Under the pieces are notes generated by a model. It saw only the letters and a program-made list of their open reading frames with translations, was not told the origin of the DNA and did not search any database. A DNA stretch of 64,000 nucleotides. Source: Pseudomonas oryzihabitans NBRC 102199. GTDB taxonomy: Bacteria > Pseudomonadota > Gammaproteobacteria > Pseudomonadales > Pseudomonadaceae. Each line of letters opens with the position of its first letter. Position 1 is the first letter of the stretch. Location: NCBI RefSeq assembly GCF_000730625.1, contig NZ_BBIT01000023.1, forward strand, positions 20,762 to 84,761, written 5' to 3'. Positions 43,301-51,886 of this stretch are shown here, piece by piece. The translations under genes and the position numbers were made by a program.

Positions 43301-44346
43301 TCCGGTCCGATCTGCCGCAGCTGAGAGAGGCGACTGCGCGTCCGTGACATGTCGGCGATGTCGCTGTCGGCCAGGGTTTCGTCGAGGGGCGCGGCGCTGA
43401 CCAGGAACAGCGCCAGGCGCCGGTCGTAGAGCACATCCACCAGATTGATGAACCGCTGCCGGGCGGCGGGACTGGCGTCGCGCAGCGGCGGCACGGCGTC
43501 CAGCAGCCAGCGCTGCCAGGTTTCGCTCAGGGTCAGGTAGTCGAGGACCGCGGTGGGGCCTTCGCAAAGATCGGCGAAGCTGAAGTGCAGCAGCCCATCC
43601 GCGGCGCTGACGGCAGGCAGGCTGCGATGCCCGACCGGTACCTCCACGCGTGTCTGCGCCAGCGGCGGCAATCCCAGCGCCTGGCGCTGCGCCGGAGTGC
43701 CAGGCCAGAGATAGGCGCCGACGCCGAAGGGATCGGGCTCGGCGGGACTGGCGCCGCGATAGTCCTGGGGACCGGCCACCGAGAGGATGTCCATGCGCGT
43801 CTCGATCAGCCTGATCGCCGGCAGGAAGCGCTCGTGGTAGAGGGGATTGGGCAGCAACCCCTCGGGCGGATAGTTGGAGGTGGTGATCAGCACCACGCCG
43901 CGGCTGAACAAGGCCTTGAACAGCCGGGTGATGAGCATGGCGTCGCCGATGTCATGCACATGGAATTCATCGAAGCAGAGCAGTCGGCAACCGTCGAGCA
44001 GTTCGTCCAGGCTGGCGGCCAGGGCATCACCGCCGGGCGGCTGGCGAAACATCCGCTCGTGCAGTTCGCGAAAGAAGGCATGGAAGTGCACCCGGCGCTT
44101 CTCGGCGAATGGCAGGGCGGCGAAGAAGCCGTCGAGCAGAAAGCTCTTGCCACGGCCTACCGGCCCCCAGAGATAGAGACTGCGTGGCGCCTGGCGGCGG
44201 AACAGCCGCGGACGCAGCAGCTCGTCGGCAAGCTGGGCGAAACGGTCGATGGCGGCCTGTTGCGCGGCATCCAGGGTGTAGCCACGGGCTTGGGCGAGCT
44301 GAGCGAAGTGTGCCAGCACCTGCTGGGCGGGCGAAGGAGACGTCAT
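43297..44346 (-). CDS. zapE: ZapE/AFG1-family ATPase
   Basis: A 349-residue P-loop ATPase of the AFG1 family; in E. coli ZapE stabilises the division ring under stress. Walker A is GPVGRGKS (61-68), Walker B LLCFDEFHVHDIGDAM, and the sensor region RGVVLITTSNYPPEGL. SLYLWGPVG and HFHAFFRELHERMF are family signatures. Slightly shorter than the usual 360-375 residues. In Pseudomonas the standard zapE sits by rplM/rpsI; here it is not, so this could be the only copy moved or a second one. Confidence 0.88.
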   Translation of the reverse strand: MTSPSPAQQVLAHFAQLAQARGYTLDAAQQAAIDRFAQLADELLRPRLFRRQAPRSLYLWGPVGRGKSFLLDGFFAALPFAEKRRVHFHAFFRELHERMFRQPPGGDALAASLDELLDGCRLLCFDEFHVHDIGDAMLITRLFKALFSRGVVLITTSNYPPEGLLPNPLYHERFLPAIRLIETRMDILSVAGPQDYRGASPAEPDPFGVGAYLWPGTPAQRQALGLPPLAQTRVEVPVGHRSLPAVSAADGLLHFSFADLCEGPTAVLDYLTLSETWQRWLLDAVPPLRDASPAARQRFINLVDVLYDRRLALFLVSAAPLDETLADSDIADMSRTRSRLSQLRQIGPD

Positions 44347-44427
44347 GCAGGCGGCCAGCCGAGAAAGATAGGGCGCTAATGAAGCTACAGCCGTCGCTGC
44401 CGGTCAAGACCGGCAGCGACGGTGCAC

Positions 44428-44814
44428 TCAGGCCGCGGCGATGAACAGGCAGAGGCAGCAGAACATGCCGCCGGCCCAGACCAGCGAGCGGCGGGTGGCA
44501 TGATCGCGGATGTATAGCCAGGTGTAGGCGATACGGCTGAGCAGGAAGAGAAAAGCCCAGAAGTTGATGGTGCCCTGCTCGGCGCCACCGGTGACGTGGG
44601 CGACGATCACCGCGGCGGCGAACAGCGGATTGATCTCGAAGGCGTTCTGCTGGGCGGCGTTGGCCCGGGCCCGGGCCCCTTCCAGCTTGCCGAGAAAGCT
44701 GCGCGGATCCCGGTTGTCATCAGGCGTGAAGCCGCTGCCCTTGAACTTGGCGTAGTAGGCCGCGCCATAGGGCACGAGGTAGACGAGGAAGATGCACCAG
44801 TAGGCGAAGGTCAT
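44428..44814 (-). CDS. MAPEG-family membrane protein
   Basis: A 128-residue membrane protein with four hydrophobic segments, of the MAPEG family (relatives include membrane glutathione transferases). RARANAAQQNAFEINPLFAA is the signature: Arg and Asn-Glu residues near the second helix. Catalysis is uncertain because many bacterial members lack known activity. It is a single gene between the ZapE-like gene and the Bcr/CflA pump gene, on the same strand. Confidence 0.85.
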   Translation of the reverse strand: MTFAYWCIFLVYLVPYGAAYYAKFKGSGFTPDDNRDPRSFLGKLEGARARANAAQQNAFEINPLFAAAVIVAHVTGGAEQGTINFWAFLFLLSRIAYTWLYIRDHATRRSLVWAGGMFCCLCLFIAAA

Positions 44815-44882
44815 GTCGGCGTCCCTGGAAGTGTGAGGGTTCGCCTATCTGACCCGCCCGACCGGGAAAAATCCACTCCGCT

Positions 44883-46055
44883 TCAGGCAGGCGTGCGGCT
44901 GTGGGTCCAGCGCGCCATGAGTGCGGTGGCCACCGCGCAGAGTGCCAATACCGCGCACATGGGCACCACGGTGCCATTGTGCAGCGCGCCCACGCTGCTG
45001 GAGGCCAGCGCTGCGAGGATGAATTGCAGACTGCCCATCAGCGCCGAGGCACTGCCGGCATTGGCGCCCTGCCCGGCCAGGGCGCAGGCCGAGGCGTTGG
45101 GCACGATGCCGCCGAGCAGGGCGATGGCGCAGAACAGCGGGATCATCAGCACCGGCAGCGCCTTGGGCTGGAAGGCCCCGACCAGCAACAGGATCAGCCC
45201 CGCCGCGGCATAGGCGACCACCGCGCGGCGCAACCAGAAGGCCGGTCCCTGGCGGACCACCAGGCGGGCATTGAGCTGCCCGAGCAGGATGAAGCCGGCG
45301 GCGTTGAGGCCGAAGACCCAGCCGTAGTGCTCGGGCGCGACGCCATAGAGCTCGATCAGCACGAAGGGCGAACCGGAGATGTAGGCGAACATCCCGGCCA
45401 TGGCGATGCCGCCGGTCAGGGTATGGCCGATAAAGGTGCGATCGCGCAGCAGCCGCAGGTAGTTGCGCAGGGCACCCCGCAGCGGCGGCCGCGGATGGTG
45501 CGCCGGCAGGGATTCGGGCAGCCACAGCGCCACCGCGGTGCCGCAGGCAGCGGCGAACAGCGCCAGACTGACGAAGATCGCCTGCCAGCCAAAGGTGCTG
45601 AGCAGCAGACTGCCGGCGAAGGGCGCGATGATGGGCGCGATGCCGGTCACCAGCATGATCTGCGAAAAGGCCCGCGCCGCGGCCATCGGCTCGCAGAGAT
45701 CCCGTACCACGGCCCGCGCGATCACCATGCCGGCGCAGCCGCCCAGGGCCTGGACGAAACGCGCGGCGATCAGCCAGGGCAGGCTGGGCGCCAGGGCGCA
45801 GCCCAGCGACGCCAGGCAGAACAGGCCGATGCCGATCAGCAGCGGCAGGCGGCGGCCGAAGCGGTCCGCCAGGGGGCCATAGAACAGCTGGCCGCTGGCG
45901 AGACCGGCGAAATACACCGCCAGACTCAGCTGCACGTGTTCGATATCGGTGGCGAACGACCGGACCAGCGACGGGAAGCTGGGCAGGTACATGTCGATGG
46001 CGAAGGGGGCGAAGGCCGAGAGGGCCCCGAGAATCAACAATAAGCGAAAGGTCAT
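44883..46055 (-). CDS. Bcr/CflA-family multidrug efflux transporter
   Basis: A 390-residue proton-driven drug exporter of the MFS (DHA1, Bcr/CflA) family with about 12 helices. The opening FAPFAIDMYLPSFPSL is diagnostic, followed by QLFYGPLADRFGRRLPLLIG and RFVQALGGCAGMVIARAVVRDL. Members export chloramphenicol, bicyclomycin or sulphonamides. It is divergently transcribed from the TtgR-like regulator, with that family's operator between, so repression by that protein is likely. Confidence 0.9.
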   Translation of the reverse strand: MTFRLLLILGALSAFAPFAIDMYLPSFPSLVRSFATDIEHVQLSLAVYFAGLASGQLFYGPLADRFGRRLPLLIGIGLFCLASLGCALAPSLPWLIAARFVQALGGCAGMVIARAVVRDLCEPMAAARAFSQIMLVTGIAPIIAPFAGSLLLSTFGWQAIFVSLALFAAACGTAVALWLPESLPAHHPRPPLRGALRNYLRLLRDRTFIGHTLTGGIAMAGMFAYISGSPFVLIELYGVAPEHYGWVFGLNAAGFILLGQLNARLVVRQGPAFWLRRAVVAYAAAGLILLLVGAFQPKALPVLMIPLFCAIALLGGIVPNASACALAGQGANAGSASALMGSLQFILAALASSSVGALHNGTVVPMCAVLALCAVATALMARWTHSRTPA

Positions 46056-46091
46056 GAAGCCTGATCCGATGGAAGCGGAAGTGTCACGCAG

Positions 46092-46113
46092 TTACATACA
46101 ATCATGTTTGTAA
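46092..46113. promoter_or_regulatory. TtgR-like operator
   Basis: TTACATACAATCATGTTTGTAA: the arms TTACA-x-ACA and TGT-x-TGTAA are inverted repeats. It closely resembles the known TtgR operator of P. putida (TTACAAACA ... TGTAAGT). It lies between the divergent pump and repressor genes, 55 bases from the latter's start. Confidence 0.75.
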
Positions 46114-46167
46114 AAGCGGCGAGGCGCGCTAGACTGCGTGGCAGACCCACTGCCAGTCAGATCGCCC

Positions 46168-46797
46168 ATGCGTCGTACGAAAGAAGAAGCCGAACAGACT
46201 CGCCAAGCCATTCTCGATGCGGCGGAAGCCCTGTTCCTGACCAATGGCGTGGCGCGTACCAGCTTGGAAATGATCGCCCGCGAATGCGGCGTCACCCGTG
46301 GTGCAGTGTACTGGCATTTCCAGAACAAGGCCCACCTGTTCCACGAAATGCTTAGCCAGATAAGGATCCCGGCCGACGAACTGACTGAGCGCCTGCGCGT
46401 CGACGGTGAGGAAGACAGCCTGCAACGGCTGTTCAAACTGTGCATTGAAGGCATGACGAAATTCACCCAGCCCGGCCGGGAGCAACGGGTGATGACCATC
46501 ATGCTGCACCGCTGCGAATTCACCGAGGAGCTGCGCGAGGCCGAGGAGCGCGATCTGCAGTTCCTGCGGCAGTTCATCCGCATCACCGACGCCCTCTTCA
46601 CCGCCCAGGCGCATCGCCTGCAGCCGGGCGTGACGCCGCAGTTGGCCAGCCGGATGCTGCACAGCCTGTTTCTCGGCACCCTCTCGGACCTGCTGCGCGA
46701 CGAACAGACCTTCGCCCCGCTGCTGGCCGCCGATCAGGTGTTCACCACCTTCTTCCGCGCCATCGTGCGCGACTGGGTTCAGTCGCCGACGGTATAG
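46168..46797 (+). CDS. TetR-family repressor, TtgR/AcrR-like
   Basis: A 209-residue repressor. The HTH (MRRTKEEAEQTRQAILDAAE to TRGAVYWHFQNKAHLF) is nearly identical to TtgR, MexL and AcrR regulators of RND pumps, and ILLHRCEFTE-like sequence (MTIMLHRCEFTEELREAEER) continues the match in the ligand domain. Relatives bind antibiotics and plant phenolics and then release DNA. The start at MRRTKEEAEQ is preferred over an ATG ten codons earlier because relatives begin there. It faces the Bcr/CflA gene. Its last 19 bases overlap the end of the convergent CopZ-like gene. Confidence 0.9.
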   Translation: MRRTKEEAEQTRQAILDAAEALFLTNGVARTSLEMIARECGVTRGAVYWHFQNKAHLFHEMLSQIRIPADELTERLRVDGEEDSLQRLFKLCIEGMTKFTQPGREQRVMTIMLHRCEFTEELREAEERDLQFLRQFIRITDALFTAQAHRLQPGVTPQLASRMLHSLFLGTLSDLLRDEQTFAPLLAADQVFTTFFRAIVRDWVQSPTV

Positions 46798-46973
46798 CCC
46801 GCCTGCTCGATGGCCGCGCGAAAGGGCGCAGCCACCTCGGCGCTGTCGATGCGCACCTCGCCCGCCTGCAGATCCACCTCCACCCGGGCGCGATTGTCCA
46901 CCTTGAGGACCGCGGCCTCGATGGCGCTCACGCAGTGGGCGCAACTCATTCCGATCACCTTGATGACATGCAT
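46779..46973 (-). CDS. copZ: CopZ-like copper chaperone (HMA domain)
   Basis: A 64-residue heavy-metal-associated domain protein. The metal site GMSCAHC (Cys11 and Cys14) is in the first loop, and the ferredoxin-like pattern (VIKVIGMS, ARVEVDLQAGEVRID, IEQAGYTV) is complete. Such proteins carry Cu(I) to CopA. AGGAG lies six bases before the ATG. It is divergent from copA across the shared inverted repeat and overlaps the end of the TetR gene by 19 bases on the other strand. Confidence 0.9.
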   Translation of the reverse strand: MHVIKVIGMSCAHCVSAIEAAVLKVDNRARVEVDLQAGEVRIDSAEVAAPFRAAIEQAGYTVGD

Positions 46974-47031
46974 GGTCTGCTCCTGTCTGTCTTGACCTCT
47001 TTCTCCTGACGCCAGCGCCAGGACCGGGTTC

Positions 47032-47068
47032 CAGTGTTGACCTTGACCCGAGGTCAAGGTCAACACTG
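47032..47068. promoter_or_regulatory. CueR-type operator, perfect 17-bp inverted repeat
   Basis: Left arm CAGTGTTGACCTTGACC (47032-47048), spacer CGA, right arm GGTCAAGGTCAACACTG (47052-47068); the arms match at all 17 positions. The core ACCTTGAC-N5-GTCAAGGT fits the MerR/CueR operator, with TTGACC on each strand as a -35. The site is symmetric, so it may serve both copZ and copA. Confidence 0.85.
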
Positions 47069-47084
47069 TTATCAGGAGGTGCCC

Positions 47085-49469
47085 ATGCACGAATTCGAAC
47101 TCTCCATCAGCGGCATGACCTGCGCGGCCTGCGCCGGTCGGGTCGAGCGCGCCCTGCAGAAGGTCCCGGCGGTCAGCGCGGCCGGCGTCAACCTGGCCAG
47201 CGAAAAGGCCCGCGTCAGCGCACCGGGTGACGCGGCGCCGGCGCTGGCCGAAGCCGTCACCGCCGCCGGCTACCGGGTGGCCGAGGCCGAGCATGACCTG
47301 GCGCTGTCCGGCATGAGCTGCGCCAACTGCGCCGGGCGGATCGAAAAGGTCCTGCGTGCCGTGCCCGGGGTGCTGGCCGCCGAAGTCAACCTGGCCAGCG
47401 AAAAAGCGCGGGTCAGGACCCTGGCCGCGGTCGACACCCACACCCTGATCGCCGCGGTGGAAAGCGCCGGCTACGGCGCCCAGGATCGCCGCGCCGAAGA
47501 CGAGCGTTCAGCCCCGGCGCGTCAGGGGATGCCCTGGGAGCATCTCGAATTGACCCTGGCGCTGCTGCTGACCGCACCGCTGATACTGCCCATGCTGCTG
47601 GCGCCCTTCGGCTGGCACCTGATGCCGCCCGCCTGGCTGCAATTCCTGCTGGCGACGCCCGTCCAGTTCATCGTCGGCGCGCGCTTCTATCGCGGTGCCT
47701 GGCATGCCCTGCGCGCCCGCAGCGGCAACATGGATGTGCTGGTCGCCCTGGGCACCAGCGCCGCCTATGGGCTGAGCCTCTATCTCTGGCTGGTCAAGGA
47801 CAGCCCCCAGCTCTATTTTGAGACGGCGGCCATGGTCATCGCCCTGGTGCGCCTGGGCAAATACCTGGAGACCCGCGCCAAGCGCCGCACCGGCGCGGCC
47901 CTGCGCGCCCTGGAAGCCCTGCGCCCGGAAAGCGCCCGGCGCCTGGATGCGGCCGGCCAGGAAGAAGAGGTCGCCCTGAATCGCCTGCGCCCGGGCGACC
48001 GCCTGCAGCTGCGCCCGGGCGAGCGCATCCCCGCCGACGGCCGCATCCTGCAGGGCGAAAGCCAGGTGGACGAAGCCCTGCTCACCGGCGAAAGCCGCCC
48101 GGTCGCCAAGGGCCCCGGTGACGAGGTGGTGGGGGGCGCCATCAACGGCGAGGGCAATCTGCAGATCGAGGTCACCGCCCTGGGTGGCGAGACGGTGCTG
48201 GCCGGCATCATCCGCCTGGTGGAAGACGCCCAGGCCACCAAGGCGCCCATCCAGCAGCTGGTGGATCGGATCAGCCGGGTGTTCGTGCCGGTGGTGGTGA
48301 GCCTGGCCCTGGTCACCCTGCTCGGCTGGCTGCTGAGCGGCCACCCCCTGGAGTCCAGTCTGCTCGCGGCCGTAGCGGTGCTGGTCATCGCCTGCCCCTG
48401 TGCCCTGGGACTGGCCACCCCCGCCGCCCTCATGGCCGGTACCGGGGTGGCGGCGCGTCACGGCATTCTGATCAAGGACGCCGAGACCCTGGAGCGTGCC
48501 CAGGGCATCACCACCGTGGTCTTCGACAAGACCGGCACCCTGACCGCCGGCCAGTTGCGCCTCTGCCAGCTGGCCACGGCTCCCGGCATCGAGGAAGCCG
48601 ACTTGCTGAGTCTGGCCGGTAGCCTGCAACGCGGCAGCGAGCACCCTCTGGCCGCCGCCGTGCTGCTGGCCTGTCGCGAGCGCGGCCTGGACACCCCACC
48701 GGCCCAAGACGTCCGCGCCCTCCCCGGCCGTGGCCTGCAAGGCCACTGGCAGACCCGCCCGCTGCTGCTGGGCAATGCCCGGTTGCTGGCCGAACAGGGG
48801 TCGGACGCCGGCGGCCTAGCCGAGACCGCCCGCGCCTGGGAAGACCAGGGGCTGACCCTGTCCTGGCTGCTGGAACGCGGCAGCCAGCCGCGGGTGCTGG
48901 GGCTGCTGGCCTTTGGCGATGCGCTGCGCCCGGGTGCTGCCGCGGCCATTGCCCAGCTGCGCCGCGACGGCATCGACAGCTGGCTGCTGACCGGTGACAA
49001 CCGTGGCAGCGCCCGCCAGGTGGCCGCGGCCCTGGGCATCACCCAGTGGGAGGCCGAGGTGCTGCCCGCCGATAAGGCGGCCCTGGTGGCCCGGCTGCAG
49101 GCGACCCGGGGCGGCGTGGCCATGGTCGGTGACGGCCTCAACGACGCCCCGGCGCTGGCCGCCGCGGAGCTGGGCATCGCCATGGGCTCGGGCACCGCCG
49201 CCGCGCGCCACGCGGCTGGCATCACCCTCTTGCAGGAGGACCCGCGCCAGGTCGTCGCGGCGCTGGACATCGCCCGCCGTACCCAGCGCAAGATCCGCCA
49301 GAATCTGTTCTGGGCCTTCATCTACAATGTCATCGGCCTGCCGCTGGCCGCCCTGGGTCTGCTCGACCCGGTCTATGCCGGCGCCGCCATGGCCTTTTCC
49401 AGCGTCAGTGTCCTGGCCAATGCCCTGCTGCTCGGCCGCTGGCGCCCGTCCGGAGACCTCCCCTCATGA
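47085..49469 (+). CDS. copA: Copper-exporting P-type ATPase
   Basis: A 794-residue P1B-type ATPase that pumps Cu(I) out of the cytoplasm. Two N-terminal heavy-metal domains hold GMTCAAC (Cys13/Cys16) and GMSCANC. Eight membrane helices follow; the transport site is CPC in VIACPCALGLATPAAL. The catalytic Asp is in DKTGTLT, LTGES is the actuator, SEHPLAAA holds the HP motif and VGDGLNDAPAL the hinge. GGAGG lies four bases before the ATG at 47085; a frame 17 codons longer would overlap the operator. The stop overlaps cueR by four bases (ATGA). Confidence 0.95.
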   Translation: MHEFELSISGMTCAACAGRVERALQKVPAVSAAGVNLASEKARVSAPGDAAPALAEAVTAAGYRVAEAEHDLALSGMSCANCAGRIEKVLRAVPGVLAAEVNLASEKARVRTLAAVDTHTLIAAVESAGYGAQDRRAEDERSAPARQGMPWEHLELTLALLLTAPLILPMLLAPFGWHLMPPAWLQFLLATPVQFIVGARFYRGAWHALRARSGNMDVLVALGTSAAYGLSLYLWLVKDSPQLYFETAAMVIALVRLGKYLETRAKRRTGAALRALEALRPESARRLDAAGQEEEVALNRLRPGDRLQLRPGERIPADGRILQGESQVDEALLTGESRPVAKGPGDEVVGGAINGEGNLQIEVTALGGETVLAGIIRLVEDAQATKAPIQQLVDRISRVFVPVVVSLALVTLLGWLLSGHPLESSLLAAVAVLVIACPCALGLATPAALMAGTGVAARHGILIKDAETLERAQGITTVVFDKTGTLTAGQLRLCQLATAPGIEEADLLSLAGSLQRGSEHPLAAAVLLACRERGLDTPPAQDVRALPGRGLQGHWQTRPLLLGNARLLAEQGSDAGGLAETARAWEDQGLTLSWLLERGSQPRVLGLLAFGDALRPGAAAAIAQLRRDGIDSWLLTGDNRGSARQVAAALGITQWEAEVLPADKAALVARLQATRGGVAMVGDGLNDAPALAAAELGIAMGSGTAAARHAAGITLLQEDPRQVVAALDIARRTQRKIRQNLFWAFIYNVIGLPLAALGLLDPVYAGAAMAFSSVSVLANALLLGRWRPSGDLPS

Positions 49470-49852
49470 ACATCGGTCAGGCCGCCAAGGCCAGCGGGCT
49501 CACCGCCAAGATGCTGCGCTACTACGAGCGGATCGGCCTGCTGGCCCCCGCCGGACGGACTGACAGCGGCTATCGCCAGTACGGCGCCGAAGACCTGCGG
49601 GTGCTGGCCTTCGTCCGCCGCTCGCGGGAGCTGGGCTTCAGTCTGGAAGAGATCCGCCAGTTGCTCAGCCTCTGGCAGGACCGGCAACGCGCCAGTGCCG
49701 ACGTCAAGGCGCTGGCCAAGCGGCACATCGCCGAGCTGGATCTGAAGATCGCCGAACTGACCCGCCTGCGCAGCACCCTCGGCGAGCTGGTCTCCTGCTG
49801 CCATGGCGACGCCAGCCCCGAGTGTCCGATCCTCGATACCCTCGGCGGCTGA
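49466..49852 (+). CDS. cueR: Copper-responsive MerR regulator CueR
   Basis: A 128-residue MerR-family activator. The winged helix (MNIGQAAKASGLTAKMLRYYERIGLL) and long dimer helix are followed by a metal loop: Cys112 and Cys120 in CCHGDASPECPIL, the two Cu(I) ligands of CueR. Residue spacing matches E. coli CueR. It overlaps copA and should activate copZ and copA from the operator at 47032-47068. Confidence 0.93.
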   Translation: MNIGQAAKASGLTAKMLRYYERIGLLAPAGRTDSGYRQYGAEDLRVLAFVRRSRELGFSLEEIRQLLSLWQDRQRASADVKALAKRHIAELDLKIAELTRLRSTLGELVSCCHGDASPECPILDTLGG

Positions 49853-49913
49853 CGCAACCGCCGAGGGCTCGCGGGGTCCATCTTTCTATCTCCCCGCTGC
49901 CGAGGTCGAGTCC

Positions 49914-50153
49914 ATGCATACCCTGCACCACTACCAGATCAGTTACCGCTTCAACGGCGAACCCCTCACTCACGAGCTGGAGAGCTTCGAGCCGGTCACC
50001 GAAGAGGAAGCCGTACTGCAGCTGCTGATCAAGCACGTCGAGGAACCCCAGGTGGTGGTCGATGCGCCCTGGGAACGCCATGCCCAGCCGAGCATCGCCC
50101 GGCGCGCCCAGGAAGCCGGGCTGAGCGACATCGAGGTCAGCCAGCGGGACTGA
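49914..50153 (+). CDS. Hypothetical protein (79 aa), paralogue of 52105-52341
   Basis: A small soluble protein starting MHTLHHYQISYRFNGEPLTH. An N-terminal strand and a helix (PVTEEEAVLQLLIKHVEEPQ) are clear. Compared with the 78-residue protein at 52105-52341 it shares the pattern Y-x-I-x-Y-x3-G-E and the following helix. No family is recognised. The start is at the ATG with a GAGG-like site upstream; the frame continues open 37 codons further but overlaps cueR's end. Confidence 0.7.
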   Translation: MHTLHHYQISYRFNGEPLTHELESFEPVTEEEAVLQLLIKHVEEPQVVVDAPWERHAQPSIARRAQEAGLSDIEVSQRD

Positions 50154-50181
50154 CGGCCGGCCCGGGCGGGTAGCTTTGCGC

Positions 50182-50187
50182 TATAAT
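50182..50187 (+). promoter_or_regulatory. Candidate -10 element (TATAAT) for rlmI
   Basis: A consensus TATAAT lies 34 bases before the rlmI start codon. The region 17 bases upstream (about 50159-50164) is GC-rich and gives no good -35. Confidence 0.45.
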
Positions 50188-50220
50188 TCCGCGCTTTTGC
50201 CCCCTTCGCCGGAGACCTTC

Positions 50221-51414
50221 ATGCCCCTGCCTCGCCTGCGCCTCAAAGCCAATGCCGACCGCCGTCTGCGCGCCGGGCACCTCTGGGTGTACAGCAACGA
50301 GGTGGACGTCGTCGCCACCCCGCTGACCGCCTTCGAGCCGGGCGATCAGGCCATCCTGGAAACCACCAGCGGCAAGCCGCTGGGCCTGGTAGCGCTGTCG
50401 CCCAACAACCTGATCTGCGCCCGCCTGTTCTCCCGCGACACCGGCTACCTGCTGGACAAGTCGCTGCTGGTGCACCGCTTCAAGGTCGCCCTGAGCCTGC
50501 GCGAGAGGCTGTTCGGCAGCCACTGCTATCGCCTGGTCTATGGCGATTCGGATTTCCTGCCGGGTCTGGTGGTGGATCGCTTCAACGACATCCTGGTGGT
50601 GCAGATCGCCTCGGCGACCATGGAGCGCCAGCGCGACGCCATCCTGGCCGCCCTGCTGCAGGTGTTCAAGCCTCACGGCGTGCTGTGGAAGAACGACGGC
50701 AGCGCCCGCGCGGCCGAGGGCCTTTCCAGCTACGTGGAAGTGGCCTATGGCGAGGTCCCCGACTGGGTGGCGCTGGAAGAGAACGGCGTGCGCTTCGAGG
50801 CGCCGGTGCGCGAAGGCCAGAAGACCGGCTGGTTCTATGACCACCGCCTGAATCGGGCGCGCCTGGCGCCCTATGTCGAAGGCAAGCGGGTGCTCGACCT
50901 GTTCAGCTACATCGGCGGCTGGGGCGTGCAGGCCGCGGCCTTTGGCGCCAGCGAGGTCATGTGCGTTGATGCCTCGGGCTTCGCCCTCGACGGCGTGGAG
51001 CGCAATGCCACCCTCAACGGCCTGGCGGAAAGGCTGGTCTGCGTCGAAGGCGATGTCTTCGAGGCGCTCAAGGAACTCAAGGCCGGCGAAGAGAAATTCG
51101 ACGTCATCGTGGCCGACCCGCCGGCCTTCATCAAGAAGCGCAAGGACCTTAAGAACGGCGAAGCCGCCTATCGTCGCCTCAACGAACAGGCCATGCGGCT
51201 GCTGAACAAGGACGGCATCCTGGTCAGTGCCTCCTGTTCCATGCACCTGCCCGAAGACGACCTGCAAAACATCCTGCTCGGCAGCGCCCGTCATCTGGAC
51301 CGCAACCTGCAGATCCTCGAACGCGGTGCCCAGGGCCCGGATCACCCGGTACACCCGGCGATCCCGGAGACCCGCTACATCAAGAGCCTCACCTGCCGGC
51401 TGCTGCCCAGCTGA
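50221..51414 (+). CDS. rlmI: 23S rRNA methyltransferase RlmI-family
   Basis: A 397-residue SAM-dependent methyltransferase. The first 80 residues form a PUA-like RNA-binding domain (LKANADRRLRAGHLWVYSNE). The Rossmann domain has VLDLFSYIGGWGVQAAAFGA (SAM-binding), a VDASGFALDGVERNA acidic strand and the catalytic VADPPAFIKKR (motif IV) and SASCSMHL (motif VI, catalytic Cys). E. coli RlmI methylates C1962 of 23S rRNA at C5. GGAGA lies seven bases before the ATG. A strong terminator follows. Confidence 0.93.
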   Translation: MPLPRLRLKANADRRLRAGHLWVYSNEVDVVATPLTAFEPGDQAILETTSGKPLGLVALSPNNLICARLFSRDTGYLLDKSLLVHRFKVALSLRERLFGSHCYRLVYGDSDFLPGLVVDRFNDILVVQIASATMERQRDAILAALLQVFKPHGVLWKNDGSARAAEGLSSYVEVAYGEVPDWVALEENGVRFEAPVREGQKTGWFYDHRLNRARLAPYVEGKRVLDLFSYIGGWGVQAAAFGASEVMCVDASGFALDGVERNATLNGLAERLVCVEGDVFEALKELKAGEEKFDVIVADPPAFIKKRKDLKNGEAAYRRLNEQAMRLLNKDGILVSASCSMHLPEDDLQNILLGSARHLDRNLQILERGAQGPDHPVHPAIPETRYIKSLTCRLLPS

Positions 51415-51430
51415 GGCGCCAGGCAAAAAG

Positions 51431-51456
51431 AAAGCCGGACCAGGTCCGGCTTTTTC
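51431..51456 (+). terminator. Rho-independent terminator after rlmI
   Basis: AAAGCCGGAC (51431-51440) and GTCCGGCTTT (51444-51453) form a ten-pair stem with a three-base loop, followed by TTC. It ends rlmI and, read leftward, is preceded by an A-run that may end the convergent gene at 51472. Confidence 0.85.
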
Positions 51457-51471
51457 TTGCGTGTTCGACTG

Positions 51472-51873
51472 TCAGCTCAAGGCACGAATCAACTCGTCCT
51501 TCTTCATCCGCGAACGCCCACGAATGTCCTGCTCGGCGGCCTTCTTCACCAGTTCGTCGCGGGTCATGTCGCTGAGCGAGGTGCTGCCGCTGCGCGAACG
51601 CCGTGCCGAGGCCCGCCCGCTGTTGGGCGACTGGCCCTGCTTGGTGGCCACCGCCCGCCGTGCGGAGTCCTTGCGATCCGCGCGCTTGGCAGTACCGCTC
51701 TTGCTCTTGCCGGAGCCCGCTTTTTCACCACCGCCGGACTGCTTGTTCACCGTCGCCCAGGCCCGCGCTTCGGCTTCCTCCTTGGAGACGCCCTTTTTCT
51801 CGTAGCTCTCCTCGATGTGCTCGGCCTTGCGTTCCTGTTTGTCGCTGTACTTGGACTTGTCGCCGCGGGGCAT
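51472..51873 (-). CDS. Rho-N/SAP-like basic protein (133 aa)
   Basis: A 133-residue, highly charged protein starting MPRGDKSKYSDKQERKAEHI. The middle is disordered (GGGEKAGSGKSKSGTAKRAD). The end holds two short helical hairpins in sequence, MTRDELVKKAAEQDIRGRSR and MKKDELIRALS, typical of a Rho N-terminal or SAP-like nucleic-acid-binding unit. The same unit ends the protein at 58006-58524. RBS near GAGACTGCC is weak. Such proteins are often stress-induced in pseudomonads; the role is unproven. Confidence 0.75.
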   Translation of the reverse strand: MPRGDKSKYSDKQERKAEHIEESYEKKGVSKEEAEARAWATVNKQSGGGEKAGSGKSKSGTAKRADRKDSARRAVATKQGQSPNSGRASARRSRSGSTSLSDMTRDELVKKAAEQDIRGRSRMKKDELIRALS

Positions 51874-51886
51874 GGCAGTCTCCTGG

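Noticed and set aside
47034..47084. A longer CopA start at 47034
   Set aside because: It would begin inside the CueR operator; the ATG at 47085 has a strong ribosome-binding site and matches CopA proteins.
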